Assembly (NCBI GenBank): GCA_964545205.1
Contig: CAZJFH010000016.1
Span: 18,273 to 82,272 of the forward strand
Direction of reading: 5' to 3'
DNA length: 64,000 bases
From: CAZJFH01 sp964545205
GTDB lineage: Bacteria; Pseudomonadota; Alphaproteobacteria; Rhodospirillales; Magnetospirillaceae
Shown: positions 8,489 to 16,935 of the stretch, piece after piece
Layout: each line of letters opens with the position of its first letter
Position numbering within the stretch: the stretch's first letter is position 1
Notes under the pieces: model-generated
The model's input: only the letters and a program-made list of their open reading frames with translations
Database searches by the model: none
Told to the model about the DNA's origin: nothing
Position numbers and translations under genes: made by a program

Positions 8489-9168
8489 TTCAGCCCCGGC
8501 GCATCCGAAGGCGGCGGGCTGTCGTGCGGGGCGGCGTCCGCGGAGTCGAATTCGACCACCGCCGCGGCCAGTTTGGCTATGCCGCGATAGAAATCGAGCC
8601 GGGTGGAGCCGGCGACCTTGTCGCAGAACCCGGGCACCCATTGGGCGACGTGCTCGCGCAGGAACCGCTGCTGGATGGCGCGGCAGCGCCGCGCAGCCGG
8701 CTCGTCGTGGCGGTTCCACAGTTCGGCTTCGTGTTCGGCCAGCCTCGCCATGAACTCGAACTCGGCCGTGACGTGGTCCGGCATCCCGGTGAAGTCCTCG
8801 GCCAGGCTCAGCCCGACCTCGGCCATGAAGACCCTCACCTCGGCCGTCTCGGGACCCCAGAACTGGGCGCCGGCGCGGCCTTCCTTGCGCACGTGCACGG
8901 ATTCGTTGGGAGAAAGATGAGGGCCTGGACCGATGAACAACCGGGTGTGTTCGACAGCCAGGCCCTCGAGGAGGGGAGGAATCGGGGTCGCCGCGAAATC
9001 CTGCCCGACCGTGAGCCCCAGCTCGTCGAGGACGACCTGGAACTCGCGTCCGCGCAGCATTTCGACCAGGGCGGGACCGGGCTCCGCACGGAACACCTCC
9101 GCCAGGAGATGGTAGACGCGGCTCCGTGCCGCCGCGATTTCGGCTTCGGTGTTCCGCTCGGTGCCCAT
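8473..9168 (-). CDS. torD: TorD/DmsD-family chaperone for molybdoenzyme assembly
   Basis: 231 residues, all-helical in appearance, with the TorD-family core EHTRLFIGPGPHLSPNES and the later MPDHVTAEFEFM segment. Such chaperones bind the Tat signal of DMSO-reductase-family catalytic subunits and hold them until the cofactor is in place. It begins 31 bases after the catalytic gene and is surely its dedicated chaperone. The C-terminus ends in KCCPA, an unusual vicinal cysteine pair. Family confidence is high; the gene symbol is generic. Confidence 0.85.
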   Translation of the reverse strand: MGTERNTEAEIAAARSRVYHLLAEVFRAEPGPALVEMLRGREFQVVLDELGLTVGQDFAATPIPPLLEGLAVEHTRLFIGPGPHLSPNESVHVRKEGRAGAQFWGPETAEVRVFMAEVGLSLAEDFTGMPDHVTAEFEFMARLAEHEAELWNRHDEPAARRCRAIQQRFLREHVAQWVPGFCDKVAGSTRLDFYRGIAKLAAAVVEFDSADAAPHDSPPPSDAPGLKCCPA

Positions 9169-9198
9169 GTGCGGTCCCTTTTCTTCAGGCGGTTGCGA

Positions 9199-11724
9199 TC
9201 AGGCCTTGGCGACCTGGACCACGGTGTCGAACCAACGCTGCGATCCGCCGATGGGATCGGACGCGTTGGGGATGATCGAGTTGGGGTGGACGCCGTGCTT
9301 GTCCCACCAGATGTTGGCGACGTCCGCGTCCGCCTCGGCGCCGCCGTCGGTCGGCGACGTCTTGCCCGAGCCGTAGACGCCCGAGAACTTGCGCCCGAGG
9401 TGGTGCGAGATGGCGATGATCCCCGGGATGATGCCCTCGGTGACGTAGGCGGTGGTGACCATCTCGCCGACGGCGCTCGAGACCTTGATCCTGTCGCCGT
9501 TCTTGATGCCGCGGGCCTCGGCCGTCCTGGTGTTGATCCAGGCCGGGTTGTCGTGCTTGATCTCGGCCAGCCACTTGCAGTGGGCCGTGCGCGAATGGGT
9601 GTGCACGGCGATCTTGAAGGTGGTCAGGATCAGGTCGTCCTTGCCCATCTTCTGGTGCTCGGGGATCGGCGTGTAGGTGGGGAAGGCCGGCAGGCCCTTT
9701 TCGGCGAAGTTGTCGGAATGGAAGTCCAGGAACCCGGCCTTGGTGAACTTGGTGTTGGGGGGATAGGCGAGAAGGGGCGTGCCGTCGATGTCCTGGGCCA
9801 CGTAGGCCGACTTGGCGCCCTTGGTCTTCAGGTAGCCCTGTTTCTTCGCCGCTTCCTCGCTGGCGACGCCGGCCTTCTTCCAGTTCCAGTAGACGCCGGT
9901 CTGCTCGTCCTTGATGATCCCGTCGCCGCCGACGTCGACCTTGGCCTCGTAGAAGCCGTAGTTCGGCTTGGCCTCGGGGTCGTGCCAGACGCCGTGCTTC
10001 TTCATGTACTCGAAGCCGCCGGCCTCCTTGACGCCCGGGGTCATCTCGCAGGACTGACGGACGAAGTCCTCCTTGTCCTTCCACGCCAGTTCGATGCCCA
10101 TGCGGCGGGCCAGATCGGCGAAGACGTCGCCCTGGCAGCGGGCCTCGCCGAGGGGCTTGACCAGCGGCTGGCGGATGTAGAACTCGGCGATCTGGTTCGC
10201 CGAGACCATGTCCTCCCAGTCCCAGCGCTCGAGATAGGTCACGTCGGGCAGGATGATGTCGGCGTACTGCGACGACTCGTCGTAGACGATGGAGGTGCAG
10301 ATCTGGAACGGGATGATGCTCTCGTCCTTCATCAGCGCAGCCGTCTCGGCGTTGTTGCCGTTGATGTAGGCGGGATTGTAGCAGCTCCACCAATAGACCT
10401 TGGGCCGGCCGTGCTTGTTCTCCTTGATCATCGGCCAGACCTGGTGGCTGACGTGGTGGGTCGGGAACGCGACCTCGCCGGGGAAGCCGTCCTTGATGTG
10501 CAACCCCTTCTGCACCGCCGCCGGCTGCGACTTCGGGTGCGACCAGCCGGCACCCACGCCCATCACGCGGCCGCCCGGACGGTCGAGGTTGTTGGTGACG
10601 GCGGCCAGCAGCATCGCGGCGCGCTCGCTGTCGGCGCCGAAGTAGTGCTTCACCGTGCCGCGGTAGGTGACCAGGCAGGCCGACTTGGCCGTGGCGAAGC
10701 CGCGGGCGATCTCGCGGATCTTGGCGGCGGGGACGCCGCTTTCCTGTTCCGCCATTTCGGGCGTGAACTTCGCGACCGCCTGCGTCACCGCCGCGATCTT
10801 CTGGTCGACGGTGGCGTCGTAGTCGGCGGTCACGCGCATGAACTTGAAGTGATCCTTCCGGAACAGCCCCTCGTTCATGATGACGTTGATCATCGACAGG
10901 ATCAGCAGGCCGTCCTTGCCCACCGTGGTCGGGATCCATTCGCTCGCCTTGGCCGCGGTGTTGGACAGGCGCACGTCGAAGACGTAGACCGGCACGCCGC
11001 GGTCGACCTTGGCGCGGATCAGCCGCTGCGAGGTCGGGATGTGGTTGGTGTGGCACTCGAACTGGTTCGAGCCGAAGATCACCACGAAGTCGGTGTTGTC
11101 GTAGTCCCAGTTGTCGTACATGCCGCCCCACAGGCTTTCCTGCCCGACCCATTTCGACGCCTCGCACACCGAGGTGTGGTTGCCGATGGTCTGGGTCCCG
11201 TAGGCGGCCATGAAGTCGTACATGGTCGCGGCCTGCGACGCCTTGTGGCGGCCGTAATGGTACATGAACAGTTCGGGGGTCCCGGCGTCGCGCAGCTCCT
11301 TGAGCTTGCCGGCGATCGTGTCCAGCGCCTCGTCCCACGAGACGCGCTGCCACTTGTGCTCGCCGCGCGCGCCGACGCGCTTGAGCGGGTGCAGGATGCG
11401 ATCGGGGAAATAGACCTGGTTGATGCCGGCCTGGCCCTTGGCGCAGAGCTTGCCGAGCGTGCGGATCGAATCCGGGTGGCCCTCCAGCTTCTTGAGGCGC
11501 CCGTCCTCGACATAGCCGATCATGGCGTCGCGGGTGACGCATTGCCAGCAGGCGGTGGGGATGGCCTGGCGCTCCTTGCCGGTGGTCGGCGAGAAGTCCT
11601 TGCCGCCCTCCTTCAGGCTCACCGATCCCGCCAGCGCCGGCGTGGCCGCCGCGCCGATGCCGCCGACCGCCGCGCCGCTGGCGGCGGCGAGCCGCATGAA
11701 GTTTCTGCGATTGATGGTCTGCAT
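9199..11724 (-). CDS. Periplasmic molybdopterin oxidoreductase (DMSO reductase family), catalytic subunit, substrate unassigned
   Basis: 841 residues with a Tat signal (INRRNFMRLAAA). The N-terminal cluster motif is Cys59-x2-Cys62-x3-Asp66-x27-Cys94: the third cysteine of the classical C-x2-C-x3-C-x27-C is replaced by aspartate. The probable molybdenum ligand is Cys187 in NHTSVCEAS, which places the enzyme near the PsrA/PhsA/ArrA/TtrA branch rather than the Nar/Ebd type with Asp. A molybdopterin dinucleotide-binding domain follows at the C-terminus. Partners are a TtrB-like ferredoxin and a 12-haem NapC-type cytochrome, with no NrfD membrane subunit. The divergent PhnD-type sensor suggests an oxyanion substrate (arsenic, sulfur or selenium), but this is inference. 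Confidence 0.85.
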   Translation of the reverse strand: MQTINRRNFMRLAAASGAAVGGIGAAATPALAGSVSLKEGGKDFSPTTGKERQAIPTACWQCVTRDAMIGYVEDGRLKKLEGHPDSIRTLGKLCAKGQAGINQVYFPDRILHPLKRVGARGEHKWQRVSWDEALDTIAGKLKELRDAGTPELFMYHYGRHKASQAATMYDFMAAYGTQTIGNHTSVCEASKWVGQESLWGGMYDNWDYDNTDFVVIFGSNQFECHTNHIPTSQRLIRAKVDRGVPVYVFDVRLSNTAAKASEWIPTTVGKDGLLILSMINVIMNEGLFRKDHFKFMRVTADYDATVDQKIAAVTQAVAKFTPEMAEQESGVPAAKIREIARGFATAKSACLVTYRGTVKHYFGADSERAAMLLAAVTNNLDRPGGRVMGVGAGWSHPKSQPAAVQKGLHIKDGFPGEVAFPTHHVSHQVWPMIKENKHGRPKVYWWSCYNPAYINGNNAETAALMKDESIIPFQICTSIVYDESSQYADIILPDVTYLERWDWEDMVSANQIAEFYIRQPLVKPLGEARCQGDVFADLARRMGIELAWKDKEDFVRQSCEMTPGVKEAGGFEYMKKHGVWHDPEAKPNYGFYEAKVDVGGDGIIKDEQTGVYWNWKKAGVASEEAAKKQGYLKTKGAKSAYVAQDIDGTPLLAYPPNTKFTKAGFLDFHSDNFAEKGLPAFPTYTPIPEHQKMGKDDLILTTFKIAVHTHSRTAHCKWLAEIKHDNPAWINTRTAEARGIKNGDRIKVSSAVGEMVTTAYVTEGIIPGIIAISHHLGRKFSGVYGSGKTSPTDGGAEADADVANIWWDKHGVHPNSIIPNASDPIGGSQRWFDTVVQVAKA

Positions 11725-11754
11725 GTGCGTGTTCTCCCTATCCTCGACCGCCGC

Positions 11755-12615
11755 TCAGGGGATCTGGTCCATGTAGTGGTCGAGTTTGCCCTTCTCGCGC
11801 TTGCGGTAGACGTTGTTCAGAGCGTCGTCGGGATCGATGTAGAAGACGTGCGGCCGGGTGCCCTCCTCCTTGAGCAGGACGGCGTCGGCGAGCTTGTGCT
11901 CGCTGACCAGCTTCGCGACCTCGCTGTTCGGGTCGTTCAGGTCCCCGAACACGCGGGCGCGGCCCTGGCAGGTGTTGACGCACGACGGCTCGACGCCGTT
12001 GTCGATCCGGTGGTCGCACATCGTGCACTTGTCGGCGGCCTGCTTGGTCGGATCCTTGCCCGCCTTGACGAAGGGATCGAACGAGCGCACGCCGTAGGGG
12101 CAGGCGTCGATGCACTTGCCGCAGCCGATGCATTGCGACTTGTCGATCAGGATCAGCCCGTCCGGCCGCTTGTAGGTCGCGCCCTTGCGGTAGCGGATGG
12201 TCTTGCCGTCGGCGGTCTTGAAGCTCGCCCGCTCGCCCGGATATTCGGGGCAGGTCTTGACGCAGGGCGGCAGGCCGTCCTTCTCGTTGCCCTCGCAGTG
12301 GTTGCACATGAGGGGCAGGAACCCCTTTTTCGTCGCCGGATAGGTGCCGTAGGTCCTCTCCTGGACCACGGTGCGGAACCGGCCGAGCGAGACGTCGTTC
12401 TCCGCTTTGCAGGACACGGTGCAGGCACGGCAGCCGATGCACTTGCGCAGGTCCATGACCATCGCCCAGCGCGGCGGGGTTCCCGCCGCCCGTGCGGCTT
12501 GCGGCAGCACGCCGGCGGCGGTGCCGGCGGCGACGCCGACGAGGCCGGCGGCGCCGCCGGCGCTGCCCAGGAACCGGCGCCTGGAGACGCCGGCCGGCTT
12601 CTTGGTTTCCGTCAT
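11755..12615 (-). CDS. Periplasmic four-cluster ferredoxin, TtrB/NrfC-like electron-transfer subunit
   Basis: 286 residues with a Tat signal (SRRRFLGSAG). Four cysteine-rich sets are visible: CIGCRACTVSC (near 60), CNHC...CVKTCP, CIGCGKCIDACP (near 160) and CTMCDHR...CVNTCQ, giving the four [4Fe-4S] wire of the TtrB/PsrB/DmsB family. It carries electrons between the multihaem cytochrome and the molybdoenzyme. It lies 30 bases ahead of the catalytic gene in the same operon. Its own Tat signal fits a periplasmic complex assembled without a membrane NrfD partner. Confidence 0.85.
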   Translation of the reverse strand: MTETKKPAGVSRRRFLGSAGGAAGLVGVAAGTAAGVLPQAARAAGTPPRWAMVMDLRKCIGCRACTVSCKAENDVSLGRFRTVVQERTYGTYPATKKGFLPLMCNHCEGNEKDGLPPCVKTCPEYPGERASFKTADGKTIRYRKGATYKRPDGLILIDKSQCIGCGKCIDACPYGVRSFDPFVKAGKDPTKQAADKCTMCDHRIDNGVEPSCVNTCQGRARVFGDLNDPNSEVAKLVSEHKLADAVLLKEEGTRPHVFYIDPDDALNNVYRKREKGKLDHYMDQIP

Positions 12616-12688
12616 TGCATTCCTCCCTGTTGGTGAAGGTTCGACCTTCGGTTTCCCGCCGTTCGCGGCGTGTGGTTGTTGGACGGCG

Positions 12689-14191
12689 CTACTTGTCCAG
12701 CATCGCCGTCAGGTCGTCGAAGCGGGCGAAAGCCTCGTCGAGCAGCAGGATCGCGTATTTCTTGTTGTGGACGCCGTTGCCGATCTCGACCACCGACAGG
12801 AACTGGTCCGCTTCGCGGAACAGCGCCTCCGCCTCGGCCAGGCTCTCGGGCGGCAACGCGGTCGCGGTGGCGTCCAGGGCCTGGCGGGCCTCGGCGCGCA
12901 TCTCGCGGATCGCCTGGATCTCGCGCTCGACGTCGGTGCGCCATTCCTTGAGCATGAGGTCGTGCTTGTCGGTGTGGCAACCGACGCAGGCCTCGCCGGA
13001 CCCGGTGCGGGTCCGGTGTCCGTTGGCCTCCTTGATCTTGATGTGGCAGGCCATGCAGTTGGTGTTGACGCCGGCCATCAGCTGCGGCGTGCGCGGCAGG
13101 CCGTCGACGATCGATTCCCCGGCCAGCAGCATCTTCTGGTACTTGTGCTGGTCCTGGTGGCACAGCGCGCAGTCCTGACGCACGAAGTCCAGGTGATCGG
13201 TGCGGTTCCGATGCTCGATCGCGCTGTGGCAGTCGAAGCAGTCGGCCGCGCGGATGCCGAGGTGCTTCGAATGCATCAGGCGGCCGTCCTGCGACGAGGC
13301 CAGCAGTTCGTCGCTGCGGTTGTGGCAGCGCATGCAGCCGTTCGAGACCACGTTGCCCGTCTCGATCTCGCCATGCCCCTTGACCACCTCGAAATGGCAG
13401 CTTTCGCAGGGAACGCCGCGCTCGATCAGGGACTGGTGGGTGATCGGCTGGCCGTCATCGGGGTCGCCGACCTGCTTCTGGGCCTGCAGGGACTTGGTCG
13501 GGATGGTGTGGCACAACGCGCATTTCGAGGGGCCCTGGTCGAAGGCCACGCCCTCGGCCTGCTTGAAGCTGATGCGGCGGATGGGTGCGGGCTCGCCCGC
13601 GGTCTCCTCGGTGCCGGCCATGTCGAGCACCGGCTTCGCCAGCTTGAGGTGGCACAGGAAGCAGATGTCCTGGGGCACCTCGAAATGCTTCTCTTCGGTC
13701 ACCTTGATGTGGCAGTCGTCGCAGGTGAGGGTCTGCCCCTCCAGCGCCTTGTCGCCGAAATGCGGCCCGTGCTTGAAGCGGATCTTCTCGGTGTACTTGA
13801 TCTCCTTCGGCGCCAACGCTTCCTTCTCGTGGCAGCTCACGCAGGCGGCTTCGGGGATCTTCGGGCGGATCGGCAGGGGCGCGGTGGGGTCGTGCAGATA
13901 GGCCGCGAGGTGGCGCGCCCCCTCGAGCTTGGCCTTGATCGAGCGCGCCTCGCCGGGAGCGAAGTGGCAGTCGACGCATCCGGCCTCGACGCCCGCGTCG
14001 TTGCGCGCGCCGTGGTGCCGGTTGTTCTGCCATGCGACGTATTGTTCGGTCATCGAATGGCAACTGCCGCCGCAGAACTCGGACGTTTTGGTGTAGTACT
14101 CGACGCCGCCGTAGCCGCCGAGACCGAACACGAACAGGACTGCCAGGGCGATCGGAAGGCCCCTGGCCGGCATGATGATGAACCGCTTCAC
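12689..14191 (-). CDS. Membrane-anchored dodecahaem NapC/NirT-type cytochrome c (quinol dehydrogenase)
   Basis: 500 residues. An N-terminal membrane helix (about 9-28) is followed by FCGGSCHSM, a CX3CH form of the NapC/NrfH first haem motif with a nearby Met. Eleven ordinary CXXCH motifs come after it (CVDCH, CVSCH, CDDCH, CFLCH, CALCH, CESCH, CMRCH, CFDCH, CALCH, CMACH, CVGCH), making twelve haems. The last 100 residues have no haem and look helical. It most likely exchanges electrons with quinol at the membrane and passes them to the ferredoxin and the molybdoenzyme, replacing the usual NrfD subunit. First gene after the sigma-54 promoter at 14236-14251. Confidence 0.82.
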   Translation of the reverse strand: MKRFIIMPARGLPIALAVLFVFGLGGYGGVEYYTKTSEFCGGSCHSMTEQYVAWQNNRHHGARNDAGVEAGCVDCHFAPGEARSIKAKLEGARHLAAYLHDPTAPLPIRPKIPEAACVSCHEKEALAPKEIKYTEKIRFKHGPHFGDKALEGQTLTCDDCHIKVTEEKHFEVPQDICFLCHLKLAKPVLDMAGTEETAGEPAPIRRISFKQAEGVAFDQGPSKCALCHTIPTKSLQAQKQVGDPDDGQPITHQSLIERGVPCESCHFEVVKGHGEIETGNVVSNGCMRCHNRSDELLASSQDGRLMHSKHLGIRAADCFDCHSAIEHRNRTDHLDFVRQDCALCHQDQHKYQKMLLAGESIVDGLPRTPQLMAGVNTNCMACHIKIKEANGHRTRTGSGEACVGCHTDKHDLMLKEWRTDVEREIQAIREMRAEARQALDATATALPPESLAEAEALFREADQFLSVVEIGNGVHNKKYAILLLDEAFARFDDLTAMLDK

Positions 14192-14235
14192 TGGACGCCG
14201 CTCCCCTACCCGACACCGTCTTCGCCGTTCCTTTC

Positions 14236-14251
14236 AGCAACGGCCGTGCCA
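14236..14251 (-). promoter_or_regulatory. Sigma-54 (-24/-12) promoter of the molybdoenzyme operon
   Basis: On the minus strand the sequence is TGGCACGGCCGTTGCT, an exact match to TGGCACG-N4-TTGCW. It stands about 45 bases before the ATG of the 12-haem cytochrome. The divergently encoded NtrC-type regulator is the obvious activator. Confidence 0.88.
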
Positions 14252-14315
14252 TGCGCGGACTCCGGCTCGTTTGCTGGGTTTTCGCACGGCGCCGCGGCGC
14301 GGCGCGGGCGCGGCG

Positions 14316-14422
14316 GTTACCGATCCGTGACATTGGCGGATCGCCGGTAACACGGCGAAATGTCGAGCCGCCTCAAGGGGTTGGCGCTTGCCGCGGGGTG
14401 CGGGCCGTTACCGTCCGGTAAC
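14316..14422. promoter_or_regulatory. Paired GTTACCG/CGGTAAC inverted repeats, likely enhancer sites for the NtrC-type regulator
   Basis: The half-site GTTACCG and its complement occur twice as a pair: 14316-14322 with 14345-14351, and 14407-14413 with 14416-14422, the latter separated by only two bases. They lie roughly 65-190 bases upstream of the sigma-54 promoter, the usual distance for an upstream activating sequence. I did not notice this half-site at the other promoters examined. Confidence 0.65.
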
Positions 14423-14551
14423 GCCGCGGGATCGCGGCGGCGGCGCCGGCAGAAACCATGGCCCATGTAGGGACAAGCCTGCTATGATCGTCCTCGACCT
14501 GGTGGTCCGATCTGGAATCGCCGGGTCCGAGCAAGCGGCCGTAGAGCTGCC

Positions 14552-15436
14552 GTGAATGCGAGGGAGGAAATGCAGCCGCTGTGTCGTCGCAGCGTGCTTG
14601 CGATGTTGAGCGCGCTGCCATTTGGAACGGCGTTTGCCGACGATGCGCCGCCGGTTCGGTTCGGCCTTACGGCGGTCATCGTGCAGGAGAACGTCGCATT
14701 CTTCGAGCGCTGGGCTGCGTACCTGCAGCGCCGGATCAACCGGCCGATTCAGTTCGTGCAGCGCCGATCGTACCGCGAAATCATGGAACTCATCGAAACG
14801 GGGGAGCTCGACTTCGCCTGGGTGTGCGGCTATCCCTACGTGCGCCAGCGCGCCGCGCACAAGGTCGAACTGCTGGCCGTGCCGATCTTCGGCGGCCGGC
14901 CGACCTACCGCTCGTACGTGATCGTGAACGCCGACAGCGGCCATCGCAGCGTGCGGGACCTGCAGGGCGGCGTCTTTGCCTATTCCGATCCCGATTCGAA
15001 CTCCGGCTACCTGGCACCCAGGGCCATGCTGCAGCAGATCGGCGCGCGCCCGGATCAGTTCTTCCGGCTGACCTTCTTCACCTACAGCCATGCCGAGACC
15101 ATCGAGGCGGTCGCCAAGCACATGGCCGACGGCGGCGCCGTCGACTCCTACGTCTGGGATTTCCTCAGGCGCGTCCGTCCGGCGCTGACGAACCGCACCC
15201 GGGTGATCGCCCACTCGCAACCGTTCGGCTTTCCCCCGGTGGTCGTCGGCACGGCCGTCGACCGACGGATCAGCGCGGCGGTGCGCTCGGCGCTGCTGGA
15301 GATGCACGACGACCCCGACGGGGCGGAGCTGCTCAGGATCCTCATGCTCGACCGGTTCGAACCCGGCACGCCCGGCCTGTACGACGGCATCGCCGAGATG
15401 GCGGAGCGCCTGACGCACGCCATGGCGCAGCCATGA
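14552..15436 (+). CDS. PhnD/AioX-type periplasmic substrate-binding protein (sensor partner)
   Basis: 294 residues with a twin-arginine-like signal (CRRSVLAML...). The fold markers are those of the PhnD/phosphonate-type binding proteins: VRFGLTAVIVQENVAFFERW, ELDFAWVCGYPYV and YRSYVIV. No ABC or TRAP permease is nearby; a histidine kinase gene overlaps its stop and an NtrC-type regulator follows. This is the arrangement of AioX-AioS-AioR, where the binding protein presents arsenite to the kinase. The ligand here is probably the substrate of the divergent molybdoenzyme. Family secure; the ligand is inference. Confidence 0.78.
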   Translation: MNAREEMQPLCRRSVLAMLSALPFGTAFADDAPPVRFGLTAVIVQENVAFFERWAAYLQRRINRPIQFVQRRSYREIMELIETGELDFAWVCGYPYVRQRAAHKVELLAVPIFGGRPTYRSYVIVNADSGHRSVRDLQGGVFAYSDPDSNSGYLAPRAMLQQIGARPDQFFRLTFFTYSHAETIEAVAKHMADGGAVDSYVWDFLRRVRPALTNRTRVIAHSQPFGFPPVVVGTAVDRRISAAVRSALLEMHDDPDGAELLRILMLDRFEPGTPGLYDGIAEMAERLTHAMAQP

Positions 15437-16935
15437 AAGGCCTCAATCCGCGATACTGGAGCCTCGCGGTCAAGCTGCCGTTGACGCTGGCCGCGGCCGT
15501 GGTCGCGGTGGCCCTGACGATCGGCTTGGCGATGGTCGTCCAGGAGCGTCAGCGGATCCGGGTGGAGATCGAGGACCGCGCCCTGCTGGCCGCGCGCTCG
15601 GTCGCGCTCAACTCCAGCGAGGCGATGCTGCGCAACGACTACTGGGGCCTGTACAAGAACCTGGATCAGATCAGCCGCGGGGCCGGAGGCATGGACAACG
15701 CGGTGGTCACCGCGATGATCCTCGACAAGGCCGGCCGCGTCTTGGCCCACCTCGACCCGCGCGGCCACCCCATCGGGCTGCGGTTCGTCTCGGACGATCC
15801 GGCCGAGCGGACACGGCTGCTGCGCCTGGTCGAATCGCCGGCGCCGACCCGGACGTGGGGCGGCTCGCCCGACGACGCCTTCGTCGAGGCGGCCTACCCC
15901 GTCGAGGCCAACGGCAGTTTCATCGGGTTGACCGTCTTCCGGCTGTCGGCGGCCGAGATCAACGCGCGCACCTGGTCGGCGGCGATGACCATCCTGGGCA
16001 TCGCCGTGACGCTGGCGCTGATCGGCAGTGCCGCCGGCGCCTATCTCTCGAACCGCATGGTCATGCCGCTGCGCCAGCTCTCCGCCGCCATGGGCCTGGT
16101 CGCCCGCGGCGCCCCCGACTTCGCCGTTCCGCGGGTGCCGATCCACGACTACGACGAGATCGGCAATCTGGTTCAGTCGTTCCAGTCGATGGCCGCGGGG
16201 ATCGAGGAGAAGCGCCGGCTGGAGCGCGAGTTGGCGACCAGCGACAAGATGATCGCATTGGGGCGGATCGCCGCCGGCGTCGCCCACGAGGTCAACAACC
16301 CCTTGAGCGGAATGCTCAACTGCCTGTCGAACATCGAGCATCGGCCCGACGACCGTGCGCTGCTCGAGCGCTATCTGCCGATGCTGAGGAGCGGACTGCA
16401 CCGCATTCGCGGCATCGTGCAGTCGCTGCTGGTCGAGTTGCAGGTCGAGGAGGACATGACCTGGACCAGCGGCGAATGCCTCGACGATGTGCGCGATCTC
16501 GTGCGGGCGGAGGCCGAGGAGCGCCGGGTCGGCCTCGCCTGGGACAACGCGCTGGGATGCGACACCCACCTGCAGTGCCGGCGCGTGCAGCAGGTGGTGT
16601 TCAACCTGCTGCGCAACGCGGTCCAGGCGGTCGCCGAAGAGGGAACCGTGGAATTCCGCGCCCTCCGGCGCGGCGGCGCGATCGTCATCGAGGTGGAGGA
16701 CGACGGCGTCGGCATCGCCGCCGAGAACCTCAGCCGTCTCTTCGATCCGTTTTACACCAGCAAGCCGTCGGGAACCGGCCTGGGGCTGTGGATCACGTAC
16801 CGGCTCGTCGAGAGCATGAAGGGCAATATCGAAGTGGAGAGCGAGCCTGGGCGGGGCAGCCTGTTCCGCGTCACGCTGCCGGCGTGGGACGGCGTGCTCG
16901 ACGCGCAGGGAGGGGGCACAGATGCGACCGAATGA
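15433..16935 (+). CDS. Sensor histidine kinase (NtrB-type), partner of the PhnD-like protein
   Basis: 500 residues. Two membrane helices (about 14-34 and 185-205) enclose a periplasmic domain. A HAMP linker, the phospho-acceptor segment IAAGVAHEVNNPLSG (H-box) and the ATP-binding N, G1 and G2 boxes (NLLRNAVQA, DDGVGI, GTGLGLWI) follow. The start overlaps the stop of the binding-protein gene, and its stop overlaps the regulator gene by 14 bases, so all three are coupled. It presumably reads the ligand state of the binding protein across the membrane. Confidence 0.88.
   Translation: MKGLNPRYWSLAVKLPLTLAAAVVAVALTIGLAMVVQERQRIRVEIEDRALLAARSVALNSSEAMLRNDYWGLYKNLDQISRGAGGMDNAVVTAMILDKAGRVLAHLDPRGHPIGLRFVSDDPAERTRLLRLVESPAPTRTWGGSPDDAFVEAAYPVEANGSFIGLTVFRLSAAEINARTWSAAMTILGIAVTLALIGSAAGAYLSNRMVMPLRQLSAAMGLVARGAPDFAVPRVPIHDYDEIGNLVQSFQSMAAGIEEKRRLERELATSDKMIALGRIAAGVAHEVNNPLSGMLNCLSNIEHRPDDRALLERYLPMLRSGLHRIRGIVQSLLVELQVEEDMTWTSGECLDDVRDLVRAEAEERRVGLAWDNALGCDTHLQCRRVQQVVFNLLRNAVQAVAEEGTVEFRALRRGGAIVIEVEDDGVGIAAENLSRLFDPFYTSKPSGTGLGLWITYRLVESMKGNIEVESEPGRGSLFRVTLPAWDGVLDAQGGGTDATE

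Noticed and set aside
9199..11724. Assignment as arsenite oxidase ArxA, arsenate reductase ArrA or tetrathionate reductase TtrA
   Set aside because: The regulator layout resembles Arx/Aio and the ferredoxin resembles TtrB, but the Asp in the cluster motif and the 12-haem partner fit none of them well enough to name.
8524..12636. A 1370-codon open frame on the plus strand
   Set aside because: Antisense to torD, the molybdoenzyme and the ferredoxin, all of which have clear motifs; the long frame results from high GC content.
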